Part shown: positions 12,263-24,106 of the stretch, in pieces | Numbering within the stretch: position 1 is the first letter of the stretch | Layout of the letters: each line of letters starts with the position of its first letter | Assembly: GCA_963920635.1 (NCBI GenBank) | Contig: OY987299.1 | Span: forward strand, 66,942,692-67,006,691 | DNA from: Pseudeuparius sepicola | Lineage: Eukaryota; Arthropoda; Insecta; Coleoptera; Anthribidae | Direction of reading: 5' to 3' | Length of the DNA stretch: 64,000 bases | Notes under the pieces: generated by a model | The model's database searches: none | What the model was told of the DNA's origin: nothing | Seen by the model: the letters and a program-made list of their open reading frames with translations, nothing else | Made by a program: the position numbers and the translations under genes

Positions 12263-12486
12263 TTCATATATACAATTGTTATAAGCAAGTTAATAAGCAA
12301 GAAATCAAGAATTTCGGGTAAATGCGGCAACGTTGCGCCACGGCTACTCAAATCAACAACTTTCCCTAGATTGCCTCGTACCGACCCGCTCCTCCCCGTA
12401 TGAATATAAAAATTGCGTTAACTGACGTATTAACACGCCAGTCAACGAAAATAGGTTAGATAATAAATCGCTGCATTATCATTAAG

Positions 12487-13070
12487 TTTGTTCCAACTCG
12501 AATTTACGTACCGTCACAGAACTGTACAGAACTAGATGATAACCCTTAAAGAACGCATGCGCTAGTTTTACACCGTTCATGTACGATCCCAAAGAAAATT
12601 TCAGATGGAACGGATTGTGAATCAAATCGACCAAATCACGTTTTGTGATCGCATCTAACCTCCGTGTTTAATATGTGGGCTAACCGAATGTTCGGTGGGC
12701 TAACCTCACTCTTCACTCTAAAAAATTGTTCAACGATTCCCGGCCCTACCCAACAAGCCAAAAACCAACAAGAAATAAAAAACACGATCCCAGCCATCAA
12801 TTTAAAACCATCTACGTAAAAACAAAAATATGAGGTTATTGATTATTTCTGTCACACGACCTTACACTGCGCATGTCAGTACACGCGGTTCTTGCTTTAG
12901 ACTAGGCACCGTTTTTATCGTACAAGGACGATACACAAATGATCCATAAATCGGTTGGAACAGTGCGTGTATCGTCCCGTGTCGGTACATAATTCAGTTG
13001 GAACAGCCAGTGGGGTAATGCGCATGCGCTGAACGTGCTTGAGCACGGTTATTGGCCGTGTTGGAATAAA
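12487..13070. mobile_element. TTTGTTCCAAC element, single copy (A)
   Basis: A 584-bp non-coding element starting TTTGTTCCAACTCGAATTTA and ending GTGTTGGAATAAA. It is nearly the same as 21578-22168, in the same orientation, and its second half matches 21104-21577 in inverse orientation. It contains several GCATGCGC palindromes and a hairpin GTGCTTGAGCACGGTTATTGG. It lies inside the DNA that splits the DIRS RT. Confidence 0.75.
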
Positions 13071-13904
13071 TCTATAATAATAAAGTGGATTTAAAGTTTT
13101 ACACAGTTTCTTGGTATTTTGAGATTCACGTAACGTGAAATTACGCGGATTTCCTTGATTGTCAAAGTGATATTAGTTAAATAAGGTATAATATCTAAGT
13201 ATAATTGTGTTATTATAGAAGAATCTCGTAGTGGTTTTTTACATTGGTTTATTACACTTTTTTATCTTAACCGCAATCCAAATCTTTGGTTTATTTCAAT
13301 TTGAAAGCTTCCCTGGAGTCTTCAGGTGAGGTTCTGATGCTTCCCGGGTCCCCGAAAAATCGAGAAATGAGAAAAAACAAGCAATTTCCAATAGTGGTTT
13401 CAGAGGATTTTCCGTCGGTTTCGTTGATTCTACAGCCGTCCCGTTTCTCGAAAGTGGTTAATCGTGAATCGGGAATTTCTTTTAGATATCGGATTTTCGA
13501 GGTTCTTATTGGCATCGGAGGAAAGTACGACACCCAATCAGGAGATTTACCGCACCTTCTTCGATTTTTAGAACGGCTCTATCCTAGGTTGTCGAAAGCC
13601 TTTTGCGAAAAAAGCCGCCAATGTCCGTGGGCAGGGTTATAAGATTTTCCACTATTATATTCAGTATTCAGGCAATCTAAGGCCAACCTAACAGGGCCGA
13701 ATTTACTGTTTTTTTCACTGTAACTAGCAATGTCACGTAAGGTAAAGTCGCGTAATAAGATGTTAGATTTGCCGTCACTTACGCTTTTAAGGTTATCGCT
13801 GGCTTTCAAACCGCGAGAGAGGGGAGGGGTAATTGCAACGTTGTCAGGTAAACGCCTTTGCGTCCGCACGTATTGGAACGATTTCAAGGGCCGCGCGTGT
13901 ACAA
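13071..13904. other. Unexplained insert inside the DIRS element
   Basis: GC content is higher than in the flanks and open frames exist on both strands (13286-13642 plus, 13291-13533 and 13579-13887 minus). None shows a motif I recognise. Because the frames overlap in antisense, at most one could be real. It may be the remainder of another element that carried copy A. Confidence 0.4.
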
Positions 13905-14422
13905 GATAGGTCGATGGCTCCCATAAAGATGTTTGATGTAATCAAACGCGAAACAGTTCTATAGTCCCATATCTTATTAACATGAGATAATTTGACGAAT
14001 TTATTAAAGGACCGAAGGTTTAAAATTAAACGGTAACTACCATCCGTTTTTGGAATTATAAGGATATTAAAGATGAATCGATCTCCCCTTTGATCAACTT
14101 TAGAAATAGATTCTAAATCTCGAATTATATAGATGATAATATTAATCTCCTCCTTGAACCACCTTGGTTTGGGAGGAACAACCTTCTGTATTGGCCTCTT
14201 AATAAAATAAATGTTTATTCCCTTTATATAGGAAATAAATCTCCTATCCTTAACTAAGTCACGCCAATTCTGAACTAATTCACTCCGCAGATACCAACCT
14301 CTAAGGGTAGCGACGTTTCTTGTCGCTCTGAGGCTTGTGTCGATCTTGCCTCTTCGGTTGGTACTGTTCCTGATATTGGTATCTACGACGTTGGATGTTG
14401 GGAGCAAGGTGAACTTGTCCAC
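13905..14422 (-). pseudogene. DIRS-type reverse transcriptase, N-terminal part
   Basis: The minus strand contains RSELVQNWRDLVKDRRFISYI, KPRWFKEEINIIIYIIRDLE, then RFIFNILIIPKTDGSYRLIL, NLRSFNKFVKLSHVNKI and SNIFMGAIDL. The IxxPKxDGSYRLILNLRxFNKFV block and the FMGAIDL motif (motif A, first catalytic Asp) are the DIRS pattern. The similarity stops near 13905, just after motif A; the next segment (with YLDD) is at 12262 and below. The frame is open across this part. It lies next to the gag fragment at 14480-14993 in the expected order. Confidence 0.7.
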
Positions 14423-14479
14423 TCTGCTGCGCTCTCCTATTTTGAAGAAATGGACGCTTGAACTTCACTGCGTTCGAAT

Positions 14480-14993
14480 GTTTAATTGATCAACTGACTT
14501 CTCTGAGTCCTTAACACTCTTGATAGTGCCATCTAAGTTGCTTCCAAATAGTCATTCGGTTATTAGGGTATCTTTTGAGGTGTCTTTATTTTGGTTTATT
14601 ATTAACAATTCCCATCTTGATATAGACTTAGAGTGGAATATATCACTAAGTAATCTACCAGTATCGCTGAGCACCTGCACCTCTATGAATTGCATATTTA
14701 CTGCCCCCCCTCCTTTTTTTGTTATTACAATTGCGATAGCACTCGTGGTCGCGCACATTTGCTCTTGTAATTGTGATAATCGTAAGTCCCTGCGGACGGG
14801 ATTCTCAGGAAGCGCTACTTTGACTTCCGGATTTATCTTGGGTGGGTATAACTCTTGACAATTCTCGGGGAGGGGGTGTATATTTCTTAATTAATTCTGC
14901 CCTTAAGTTCACTGGCAGTCCGGATTTGAGAATCGCACCCCAACGTCCCACTAAACATTGAATCATTACAGTACCAAAACAGTTATATAGCAA
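14480..14993 (-). pseudogene. DIRS-type gag-like fragment
   Basis: Read on the minus strand in two frames: RWGAILKSGLPVNLRAELI and KKYTPPP, then (shifted) RRDLRLSQLQEQM, then LSDTGRLLSDIFHSKSISRW, and LFGSNLDGTIKSVKDSEKS after one stop near 14553. The SDxGRxLSDxFxSxSxxR and LFGxxLxxxIKxxKxxEKS patterns recur in the gag-like protein of insect DIRS elements. At least one frameshift and one stop make it non-functional. It lies upstream of the RT fragment. The family call is from pattern memory and is moderate. Confidence 0.55.
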
Positions 14994-15272
14994 TTTTATA
15001 CTGTTACATTACTTAACTAGTTGCAATAATATATATGTTACAGCTATTTTATAGATTATCTGTTTTGCATTTTGTATAGAAGTATTACAATGTGACATTG
15101 CATTCATGTAACAGTATAACGTTGATACTATATAATAAATTTTATTGCAGGTTATATACTTTGAAATATTGAAGGCAAATACTCCTGTAATATTGATGCA
15201 ACATTATTATTTTATATTGTTTGTTATGTTCCCTTTCTAGTACAGGATGTTTTAATAAGTGTGTTCCATCTA

Positions 15273-17228
15273 ATAGACCTGGAGATAGTGACAGATTTTT
15301 GGATGTGATTTTACTCAGTATGTATAGACGTAACTAGGGGGGGGGGCTAGGGGGGGCGTAGCCCCCCTATATTTCTATTAGCCCTCCCTAAAATGTAAAG
15401 GATATGCGAAGATATTATGCTTCTCGTAAACAGAATAGATCTGACATTCTGACAACGCAACGTTACGCAATACGGTGAACACCGCACGCGCCTTTTTAAA
15501 TTCACCAGTTTCGACGAATCGCTTGCTCTTGCGGAATCTTGCGCCTTGTGCCCCCACAAAATCCGACTGAAATTTAAACACGCAAGCGAGAGCGAACACA
15601 CCGTGCCTGCTGCCGAGAGAAAGAGAGACGAGACGGGCGTCGGAGAATGTACTTTTGCTGTGCCAGACTCCAGACTTTTATTTTGTTATTCATCCAGTGT
15701 ATTGTTATTTCGTTAGAATATGTACTATGTAAATAATCTTGCATCACAAAATAGCAGACATTCCCAACATTTTTTCTCTGGTTTCTACTCGGAAACCTCT
15801 ACTTTTTCATAATGTTTTTTCTTAAATGAATTAAAGATGATTCAAAATTACCAGTAGATAGACCTATACATTATTTTTGAAGCCTTAAAATTAACGTTTT
15901 TGGGTGTGGCACATCAAGGGTGGTACAGGGTGATCCAATCAGTAACGTATTTAGAAGGGCGGGACCGAACCCATTTCGGAATTTGAAAATATTCACTCCA
16001 GCTTGTAAATTTGAAGATATTGGGATTTTCCAAGACTAATTTTATGTAATTTTTCTTCAAATTTTAAAAAAATTTCGCCTGCAGCGCATTTTTTAGAACT
16101 ATTTTAAGTGCCCTTGTTTAAAAAAAGACACAAAAATTGTCCCTTCACCACTCGAAATTAATTCCTATATACGTCACAGAAGTGATCCAAACTCGTAGCC
16201 CCGGCCCACCATTTTACAGAATTACTTGTAAAAAATATACCTTTGTCAGTAGCGTACCGACTTTCAAAAATTTCTTCTTAATGGATTAAATAATTCCTTG
16301 TCGGGGCCCCGCATTTTCATGCGGCACCCGGCCCCGCAAAATCTTGAGCCGGTCCTGATCAGCTTCCCCTAAAAATACGACTTAGTTACGTCTATGTCAG
16401 TATGTCTTTCAAAGGGCATTATGTTCCGTATATTCTCACAATAATAAGGTATGAATCAGAGAGTCATCCTGGGTTCTTCATATGAAAAACCGAATTTCAT
16501 TTATTCTAAAAATATGCGTTTTGATATGATTTTATAGTCAGGCTGCCATGTGTTTTATAATGAAGTTTAAGCACAGAAAAACGGCAAGCAGTTTTTCTGT
16601 GGTTTAAGATAGAAAATTCCTCGGAAAACCATAGGCATACCGTTAACGTGGGCCCAAAGGGCTATTATTATTATCACGCGAACTTGTATTTAAATAATTA
16701 ATTTTTCCACGTTTCTGAACAGGCTGCCAATGAGAAGTATGCAAGTTATTGTTATAAAACTGCTATATCTACGTACAGTTTATATTGATTGTTATTTAAT
16801 CATTTAAACTATTTATTCGATGTAAAGGATGTAAAGTGTACTTGGACATGAGCTTCAGCAGTTTTATGACAAGAATCACATATTTATCATTGGCAGTCTG
16901 TTCAGAAACGTGGAAAAATTATTTAAGTATTAAAATACAAGTTCACGTGACAACAGTAGCCCTTTGGGTCCACGTTAACGGTATGCCTATGGTTCTCAGA
17001 GGAATTTTCTATTTAGAACTTCATTATAAAACACATGGCAGCCTGACTAAAATCATATCAAAACGAATATTTTTCGAATAAATGAAAACTCACTTTTGCA
17101 TATGAAGAATCCAGGATGACTCTCTGATTCATACCTTATTATTGTGAGAATATATGCAACATAATGCCTTTTGAAAGGCATACTGAGTAAAATCACATCC
17201 AAAAATCTGTCAGTATTTTCTGGTCTAT
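15273..17228. mobile_element. Palindromic element split by a hAT-like insert
   Basis: The left arm starts ATAGACC..GACAGATTTTTGGATG (15273) and the right arm ends with the complement at 17228. After the insert at 15324-16397 the left arm resumes at 16398-16800 (ATTATGTTCCGTATATTCTC, ATGGCAGCCTGA-type blocks) and pairs with 16850-17215. The centre is near 16820. There is no coding frame that is not also mirrored. Confidence 0.75.
15324..16397. mobile_element. hAT-like insert with 8-bp duplication CAGTATGT
   Basis: ATAGACGTAACTAGGGG at the left and CTTAGTTACGTCTATGT at the right form inverted ends. CAGTATGT flanks both sides (15316-15323, 16398-16405), and the uninterrupted right arm of the host palindrome carries one CAGTATG at the matching place. 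The interior has a GC-rich hairpin (GGGGGGCGTAGCCCCCC, about 15350) and a GGGGCCCCGC segment near 16310. No transposase was recognised. An 8-bp duplication suggests hAT. Confidence 0.65.
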
Positions 17229-18158
17229 AACTTTCTTGTTTTTCACTCTAAATAAAACTCGCTGAAAAATTCCCAAGTTTTATTTAAACCTTGTATGTTT
17301 CTAGAATGAAAAATAAAAAGTAGATGATAGTAGTCATGCATATGCATGACATATATCTGCATTGCTTTTAGTGGATGAGGACAGGTGTTAAATATACACA
17401 ACACAAAATCAATTTTCTTTATTATTATTACAGTAAGTATACTATCAATTTTTTTCCCACGTGTACCTACTCCTCTGACGATAGAACCTTAACCATTCGG
17501 CTACGCTTTCATCAATTTTTTTTTCTGTTGCATTGGAAAAAATTTGCCTTACAGCACCTAATGAAAAAAACATGTACAAAAATTGAGTCGTATACACATG
17601 CACAGGGATCTTTGCTAGTAATATTATAACAATCGAGGTTGGTTAAACTAAAGCAAAATGGCGCTTTGGAGAGCATAATTAAAATGCAGTCGAGATGATT
17701 GAAAAATTTAAAATTTTAAAATTTCTATTTGATTCTTTATCAAAGTTGGATTTTTGTACCTGCAATTATAAATAATAAAGAAAGACGTTTTGTGGCATAA
17801 CAGGTAAAGGATATAATGAGTTGAAAAAAACTCCTATACCTGTAGCTAATAATAAAGGCGCTTTGAACCAACTTAGCTACCGGAGTACATGGGATTCATC
17901 GGCTAGGCGTATTTTATTCAGCTGAGTATATACCTAGTTAGTAGCGGTGAGATGTAGAAGACTTCGGCACCTTCTACAACTACTAGATGAGGGGGTTAGA
18001 GGGTGAAGGGTAACCATTTATTATTGTTGGTTATATGAACTTACTATTTTTTCATCTATGAATGGTTACCCGACACCCATCTGTAAGGTACATACTCGCT
18101 GGGTAAGTTTATAACACTAGATCATGACAAAAATATAAAATGAAAAAAAAAATCTTAC
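17229..18158. other. Interval with no gene seen
   Basis: AT-rich; no supported open frame, repeat or element end. Downstream exons of the spliced remnant at 18159-19864 would be expected here but are not recognisable. Confidence 0.5.
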
Positions 18159-19864
18159 TAGCTGTTCTTCAAGTTCTTGACCATCTTTTACTGCTTCTTC
18201 TAATTTTAAGAGTTCACCAATGGTTTCTAAAGGTAACTTATACTGGTTAATTTCTTGTAATCTTCTCCTATAACTTTTTTTCGGCCATTATTAATAATTG
18301 CACTCATTAAAATTTCTAACATGCTTTTCATTTCCAACAACAGTTCAACAATTTGATCATTTGAAGTAGATCCAGATTGTGTAGACTGCACTAGAAAAAA
18401 ATATATTTTATGTCAGTTGTTGAAAAAGTCAAATAAATTTAAAACTTTAAAGTCATTAACAATTACCTGAATTAGGAGTACAAGCAGAAACCGTATCTTC
18501 ATCTCTATTTTCTGATGATTGTAGTTCTGTAATAATGAAAAAAATTAACAACATTTGCAAAGTATAATACATATGTAGGTAGCTAGTAAAACTAAACGTC
18601 GATTTATTTTCAATCGCTTGAAATTATTGGTATTATTAGATGCACCCAGCGTAAAACAACATACCTAATTAAATTATGTAAAAAAGAATAAACTATATTA
18701 TACCTTGAGTTTTATCCTTTATATCAATTGGTTATGACTAATATTACTGACTACAATTTCTATGTTGTTTCCACTAACCGAACTAGGTACCAACTGATTT
18801 GGTATTGGCCTCGGTATGTGATGAATGTGAGTATGTGAGTCTTATAATAAATATAAGTACCCCGTTACCAAAAATATCTATTTTATGTAAGATAATTCAT
18901 AAAAACAAAAAATACCTATATAAACAAGAACTAATCAATCACCTTCATCGCTTGTATCATTCTCGGGGCATACTAAAAGAGGAACTGTAACGACGCAGGA
19001 AACTTCTTTAATTAAACAACTTGTTTTTCTGCTTTTAAGGCCTCTTCATAATTTTCTACAAGTAAGTTATACATAATGAATAAAATTGAATTTGTTAATT
19101 TCAAATATCTCACCAAAAGTTTGGATAATTTCAAAGGCATGTTTTTTCCAGTTTTTACCTGGATCTATACGTTTAATAATCATAGTTCTGCATCCAATTT
19201 GTTGGTACAACCGATATCACCGGATTCATTAAATCTGACAACAGCATACTAAAATAAGAACAAACATGCTCAAAAACAATACTAAAAATATTTTTCATCG
19301 ATATATTTTTTTGTAAATACAAGCAACAAGTACCAACAACTATGATAAACACAATATATAGTCTATTTTATTCTCTCAAGAACAAAAAAACTCTCAGAAA
19401 ATCTAATTTTAATTCCAAGTTAAGTAAGACTCTTGGTTAAACAAGTAAAACACGGGTATGTATGCGCTTTACTTATTGCAATAATTAAAAATATGTACTA
19501 TGTACATACCTAAACCTAAAAATTCTATAACAAATTTGGGGAACAACTCATTGGTTTGTACGCATAGTGGAAGTTCCAACAATTATCATAAATTGACAAA
19601 AATATCTTGAGAAGCGGAATGTAGTAACTTCTCGTCAAAAAGTTCGCTAACTTAAAAAAACTCGCTTATTATTACCAGAGCATACCATTACACAAACGAA
19701 AACCGCAGTGGCAGCCGTCCATTATGTCGATGGCGGGTATGAAAACAGACGCTATTTTCATCCACTTCTGTGTGATTGCGGCCATGCAGCCAAAGTTTTC
19801 TTTCAAGCACAATATATATTATATTAGAATGTACCTCACTTACCTTTTTCTGGGGTTCAGACAT
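18159..19864 (-). pseudogene. Spliced gene remnant, tentative DUF4806-family protein
   Basis: Five exon-like blocks follow on the minus strand. Exon 1 (19864-19844) encodes MSEPQKK and ends AAG|GTAAGT. Exon 2 (19248-19114) begins after TTTTAG and encodes YAVVRFNESGDI, then in a shifted frame VVPTNWMQNYDY-stop, then IDPGKNWKKHAFEIIQTFG before GTGAGA. Exon 3 (19055 down) encodes ENYEEALKAEKQVV-stop. A 60-nt exon (18526-18467) has clean AG/GTAATT borders and joins in phase to 18390-18159, which encodes SNDQIVELLLEMKSMLEILM and, after a one-base shift, YKLPLETIGELLKLEEAVKD. YAVVxF..VVPTNW plus LPLxTIxELxxLEEAVKD fits insect DUF4806 proteins, as I recall them. Stops and shifts in exons 2, 3 and 5 make it a pseudogene, or a gene with sequencing errors. 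It could also be element cargo. Confidence 0.5.
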
Positions 19865-20040
19865 CGGGACACAGAAATTATGAACCCTAACTAGAACTAC
19901 CGAAGAACAAGAACTAACTATTTTACGCTCTCAACCGACGCGACGCAGTGCCGAGCGCCGGGCGCAGACGTCACAGACATGGGTGCCGCGCCAAGCTCGC
20001 CCGCCAGCCAATAACGCATGCGCTTTAAAAAAAAACTTTA
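19865..20040 (-). promoter_or_regulatory. GC-rich promoter / 5' UTR of the spliced remnant
   Basis: Directly upstream of the MSEPQKK start is about 110 bp rich in CpG (GACGCGACGCAGTGCCGAGC, GGCGAGCTTGGCGCGGC) in an otherwise AT-rich region, with a CCAAT element in reverse (ATTGGCTGG, near 20005) and a GCATGCGC-like palindrome at 20017. A TATA box is not obvious. The promoter role is inferred from position and composition. Confidence 0.4.
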
Positions 20041-21099
20041 GTTGTTATATAAACGTTATTTGTCTTTTTTAACTAATATGTAACATAATGGGTTACTTCA
20101 AGTAAATATTATATTTGTATCAGATTGGTAATTAGTATGCAATGTACCATAATTACAACTATTTATACATTTTATGATGTAATTATGTAATATTTTGAAT
20201 GTTATGAAAAAAATATGAAAAAAACATTACAATGTTTAATTGAATTTAACGTTACTAAATGTTAATGTTATGTTTCATGTTTAATGGGGTGTAGCTAACT
20301 CTTGTTGAACCGGATCTGGAAATCTCTTCCGGAGAACCGACCTCTCCAAATATGGATAAGATGTCTGGTTCTATCTGAGGCATTGCTTCCGCACGGTTCC
20401 AGTCACTTATAGTAAGTCGATCACTCTATACAGCATTCTTATGACATGAGTATAATATTTTCAATATTTTTAATATTGCGACCCTAGGCAATACATCTTT
20501 TAATAGTATACAGGGTTAACTATGACTTAGTACAAAAAATTTTACCACGTGCGCAGGATGGCTTAAGAAAACATAGAAAAATATTTTTAGATTTTTTTTA
20601 CGATCTTTAAAAAAACGGGTAAAGACCCCTATTTTCCCTGTAAATCCCCGCCTTTAATGACGTCATCCAATTTGGCTTCTGAAGGTACTGACAGCTGAAG
20701 TGATTTTCCGCGGTGTTGCCGTTGATTTAGGAACGGTGAAAATACCTTTTTACTCAAACAAATTTAAAAAATACATAAATAACAATCGATTTGAATCTGT
20801 ACAGATGCAGCGCTATTAGATTCCCCTTACCTTAGCTCGTATCCGGACCGGTTCCTACTCTCGCGGAAATCTCATTACCGCGACACCACAAGCCGTCTCC
20901 CTTAATACCCCCGGAGCTCCTCTGATGAATTCTTGTCCACCATCTAACCTCTTCTGAAGCATAGATAAAGGATTTATTGTTCTGAAGCCTCGGCGGTATG
21001 AATTAAGCGACGTATCGGCCCGGTCGAGTCTATGAAACGTTTTTTCGACTGCTCCGCGTCATTTCACAACTTACTAGCTAGGCAACTAACTGTACATAC

Positions 21100-22173
21100 A
21101 AGGTTTGTTCCAACAGGGCCAATAACCGTGCTCAAGCACGTTCAGCGCATGCGCACTACCCCACTGGCTGTTCCAACTGAATTATGTACCTACCGACACG
21201 GGACGATACACGCACTGTTCCAGCCGATTTATGGATCATTTGTGTATCGTCCTTGTACGATAAAAACGGTGCCTGGTCTAAAGCAATAACCGCGTGTACT
21301 GACATGCGCAGTGTATGGTCGTGTGACAGAGATAAACATTAACCTCATATTTTTGTTTTTACGTAGATAGTTTTAAATCGATGGCTGGGATCGTGTTTTT
21401 TATTTCTTGTTGGGTAGGGCGGGGAATCGTTGAACAATTTTTTAGAGTGAAGAGTGAGGTTAGCCCACCGAACATTCGGTTAGCCACATATTAAACACGC
21501 AGGTTAGGTGCGGTCACAAATATGATTTGGTCGATTTGATTCACAATCCGTTCCATCTGAAATTTTCTTTGGGATCATTTGTTCCAACTCGAATTTACGT
21601 ACCGTCACAGAACTGTACATGAACTAGATGATAACCCTTAAAGAACGCATGCGCTAGTTTTGCACCGTTCATGTGCGATCCCAAAGAAAATTTCAGATGG
21701 AACGGATTGTGAATCAAATCGACCAAATCACGTTTTGTGACCGCACCTAACCTGCGTGTTTAATATGTGGCTAACCGAATGTTCGGTGGGCTAACCTCAC
21801 TCTTTACTCTAAAAAATTATTGTTCAACGATTCCCCGCCCTACCCAACAAGCCAAAAACCAACAAGAAATAAAAAACACGATCCCAGCCATCGATTTAAA
21901 ACCATCTACGTAAAAACAAAAATATGAGGTTATTGTTTATCTCTGTCACATGACTATACACTGCGCATGTCAGTACACGCGGTTATTGCTTTAGACCAGG
22001 GACCGTTTTTATCGTACAAGGACGATACACAAATGATCCATAAATCGGCTGGAACAGTGCGTGTATCGTCCCGTGTCGGTAGGTACATAATTCAGTTGGA
22101 ACAGCCAGTGGGGTAGTGCGCATGCGCTGAACGTGCTTGAGCACGGTTATTGGTCCTGTTGGAACAAACCTTT
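21100..22173. mobile_element. Head-to-head palindrome of TTTGTTCCAAC elements (B and C)
   Basis: Begins AAGGTTTGTTCCAACAGG and ends CCTGTTGGAACAAACCTT. The left arm (21104-21577) is an inverted partial copy of the right unit (21578-22168), which is a near-complete copy of the element at 12487-13070. The right unit's extra 5' piece, starting TTTGTTCCAACTCG at 21578, forms the loop. The palindrome lies within the 5' region of the 20509-24106 transposon. No protein is encoded; open frames at 21032-21289 and 21983-22177 are mirror images of the same non-coding DNA. Confidence 0.8.
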
Positions 22174-22279
22174 TCAAGTTTGGCTAGTAGCCGACGGAGG
22201 GCATTTGCGAATGTAACATGGCGTTATTTCCCAGTTTGGTCTTGATTTTCGCGGCAAATCGTTCAGCGTCTTTGTGAAA

Positions 22280-23541
22280 ATGCCGGAGTATTCGAACGCC
22301 GAGTTAACGGACATGGTTATAATGTACGGGAGATGCGATGAAAGTGCACATCGAGCTGCAGCAGAATACCGTATTCGTTTTCCTAACAGGGCAAATATGC
22401 CTAACCCACGTACTTTCGTGAACATTGTACAACGTATGCGAAACACTGGTGTTTTGCAAGCTCGAAGGGGTGGGCGAGCAACCTTCCATAAGCACTACAG
22501 CTATTGCAAGGAGATTGGGAATATCTCAGAACAAGGCAAGTAAAATAAAACCAATAAAACTGACTTCTACCAAAGACTATCCCATGTGATGGGATTGTCT
22601 TTGCTTGCACCTAATACCTACATAAAATTTAAAATGTAACAATAAAATTATTTACAGGCATGGAGGATTCTAAGGGAAAACGGCCTTCACCCTTATCACA
22701 TACAAAAGGTCCAAGCATTAGAAGCAAATGATTTTCCGGTGAGAATGACCTACTGCACTTGGCTACGTGATCGAATCGCCCAAGACCCAAACTTTGTTTT
22801 CAACATTCTTTGGACAGACGAATGCTGCTTCACACGTGCTGGGGTTTACACGTATGTAAATTTTTACTTACTTATAGCTTTCTCTCTTCCATATTATCTT
22901 TTTTATTTATTATAAAATTGGCTATGTCAATCCTAACGCCTTCGCCAAAATTGTGAATATTTCTAATTTTTGTTTTTTTTTTTAGACACAACAGCCATAT
23001 TTGGTCCGATGAGAACCCACATGCTGTTCGGCCGTTTAATTTCCAACGTCGGTTTTCCATCAATGTTTGGGCAGGAGTTTATGGAGATCGATTAATTGGA
23101 CCATACATTCTACCGGAAAATTTAAACGCTGAACGATACTTGTATTTTCTGACAAATGTTTTGTTTGATAATTTGCCACTACAAGTACTGCATGACATGT
23201 GGTTTATGCACGATGGTGCACCAGCCCATTTTGCGAGACCTGTTCGTGCACTTTTAGACGACCAATGCCCCAACCGTTGGATCGGAAGAGGAGGGCCCAT
23301 TGCATGGCCGCCGCGATCACCAGACTTGAATCCAATGGATTTTTGTATTTGGGGATTCATGAAGGCGATTGTGTACGAGCAGGAAATCGACAACGAGCAG
23401 CAGTTACGTGAACGAATTGAAGGTGCAGCTGTTCAAATCCGGAATAATCATGGACTTTTTGCACGTATCCGGACTTCTTTAGTTAACCGAGTGAATTTGT
23501 GCATCGAAGTTAACGGCGGCCTCTTTGAACAGCTACTGTAG
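22280..23541 (+). pseudogene. Three-exon Tc1/mariner-type transposase, one frameshift
   Basis: Exon 1 (22280-22535) starts MPEYSNAELTDMVIMYGRCD, the DUF4817-like helix-turn-helix, and after a one-base frame change near 22480 reads STTAIARRLGISQNK. Exon 2 (22658-22851) reads AWRILRENGLHPYHIQKVQ and LWTDECCFTRAGVYT (first catalytic Asp in TDE). Exon 3 (22986-23541) has WFMHDGAPAHF (second Asp), WPPRSPDLNPMDFCIWG (third Asp, 36 residues later by my count) and ends NGGLFEQLL-stop. Intron 1 (122 nt) runs GCAAGT...TTTACAG, a GC-AG intron; intron 2 (134 nt) is GTATGT...TTTTAG. Both junctions keep the family motif continuous, which is the evidence for splicing. Apart from the single shift the protein is complete, so it was active fairly recently. 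Confidence 0.85.
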
Positions 23542-24106
23542 TGCTTTGCATGTGCAATGTGTGCTAGTGCAGTTGTGATTTTTTGGTTACCCTTCGGGGT
23601 TTTCCTGGCGGAGGGGATCTACCTCGTCGTGGTCGTCAGGCTGAGTACCTCGCTTCAAACAAAAGGAATAGCAGAGGGAAACCAAGAGATCCCCAACAGA
23701 TTTAGAAAATGTGAATGTTGTGTTGTGTGACTTTTAATGTAAAAAAGCAAGAAAACAGAAAATGGTGCAAACAATCCTGGAAATGTCAGTAAGGTAGGTG
23801 TTTCATAGGCATTCTACATGTTCCTTAGAAAGTAATCGTTTTTAAAAGGAAATCGAAATTTTGTGGTGAATCCTCGGATAAATTGATAGACGTGGCAACG
23901 CCGCGCTATTGACATACGCGAAATTTTTAGACATGTCGCGCGGGCGTCCATAGGCGGCGTTTTTTGAGGGGTTTAATACAATTTGAAAAAAAATTTGTTT
24001 AGGCTTAAGACAAATGTTAGAAAATTTTTGAAAATTTATTTTGGCAAGTCTAATTTTTCTTTATCTGCCATAAAAATTTTTGTACTAAGTGATAGTTAAC
24101 CCTGTA

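Larger units (their letters stand above)
20509..24106. mobile_element. Mariner-type transposon with spliced transposase
   Basis: Ends are TACAGGGTTAACTATGACTT (20509) and the matching GTTAACCCTGTA (24106); the pairing includes AAGTGATAGTTAACCC near 24085. TA lies on both sides (20507-20508, 24107-24108). The flanks are parts of one tandem array whose other units show the uninterrupted AATAGTATATAACCACC, so the insertion point is visible. It carries the transposase at 22280-23541, and a palindromic element (21100-22173) sits in its 5' part. Confidence 0.82.

Noticed and set aside
13286..13887. 118-codon plus-strand frame and 80/102-codon minus-strand frames
   Set aside because: They overlap in antisense and none has a recognisable motif; kept only as an unexplained interval.
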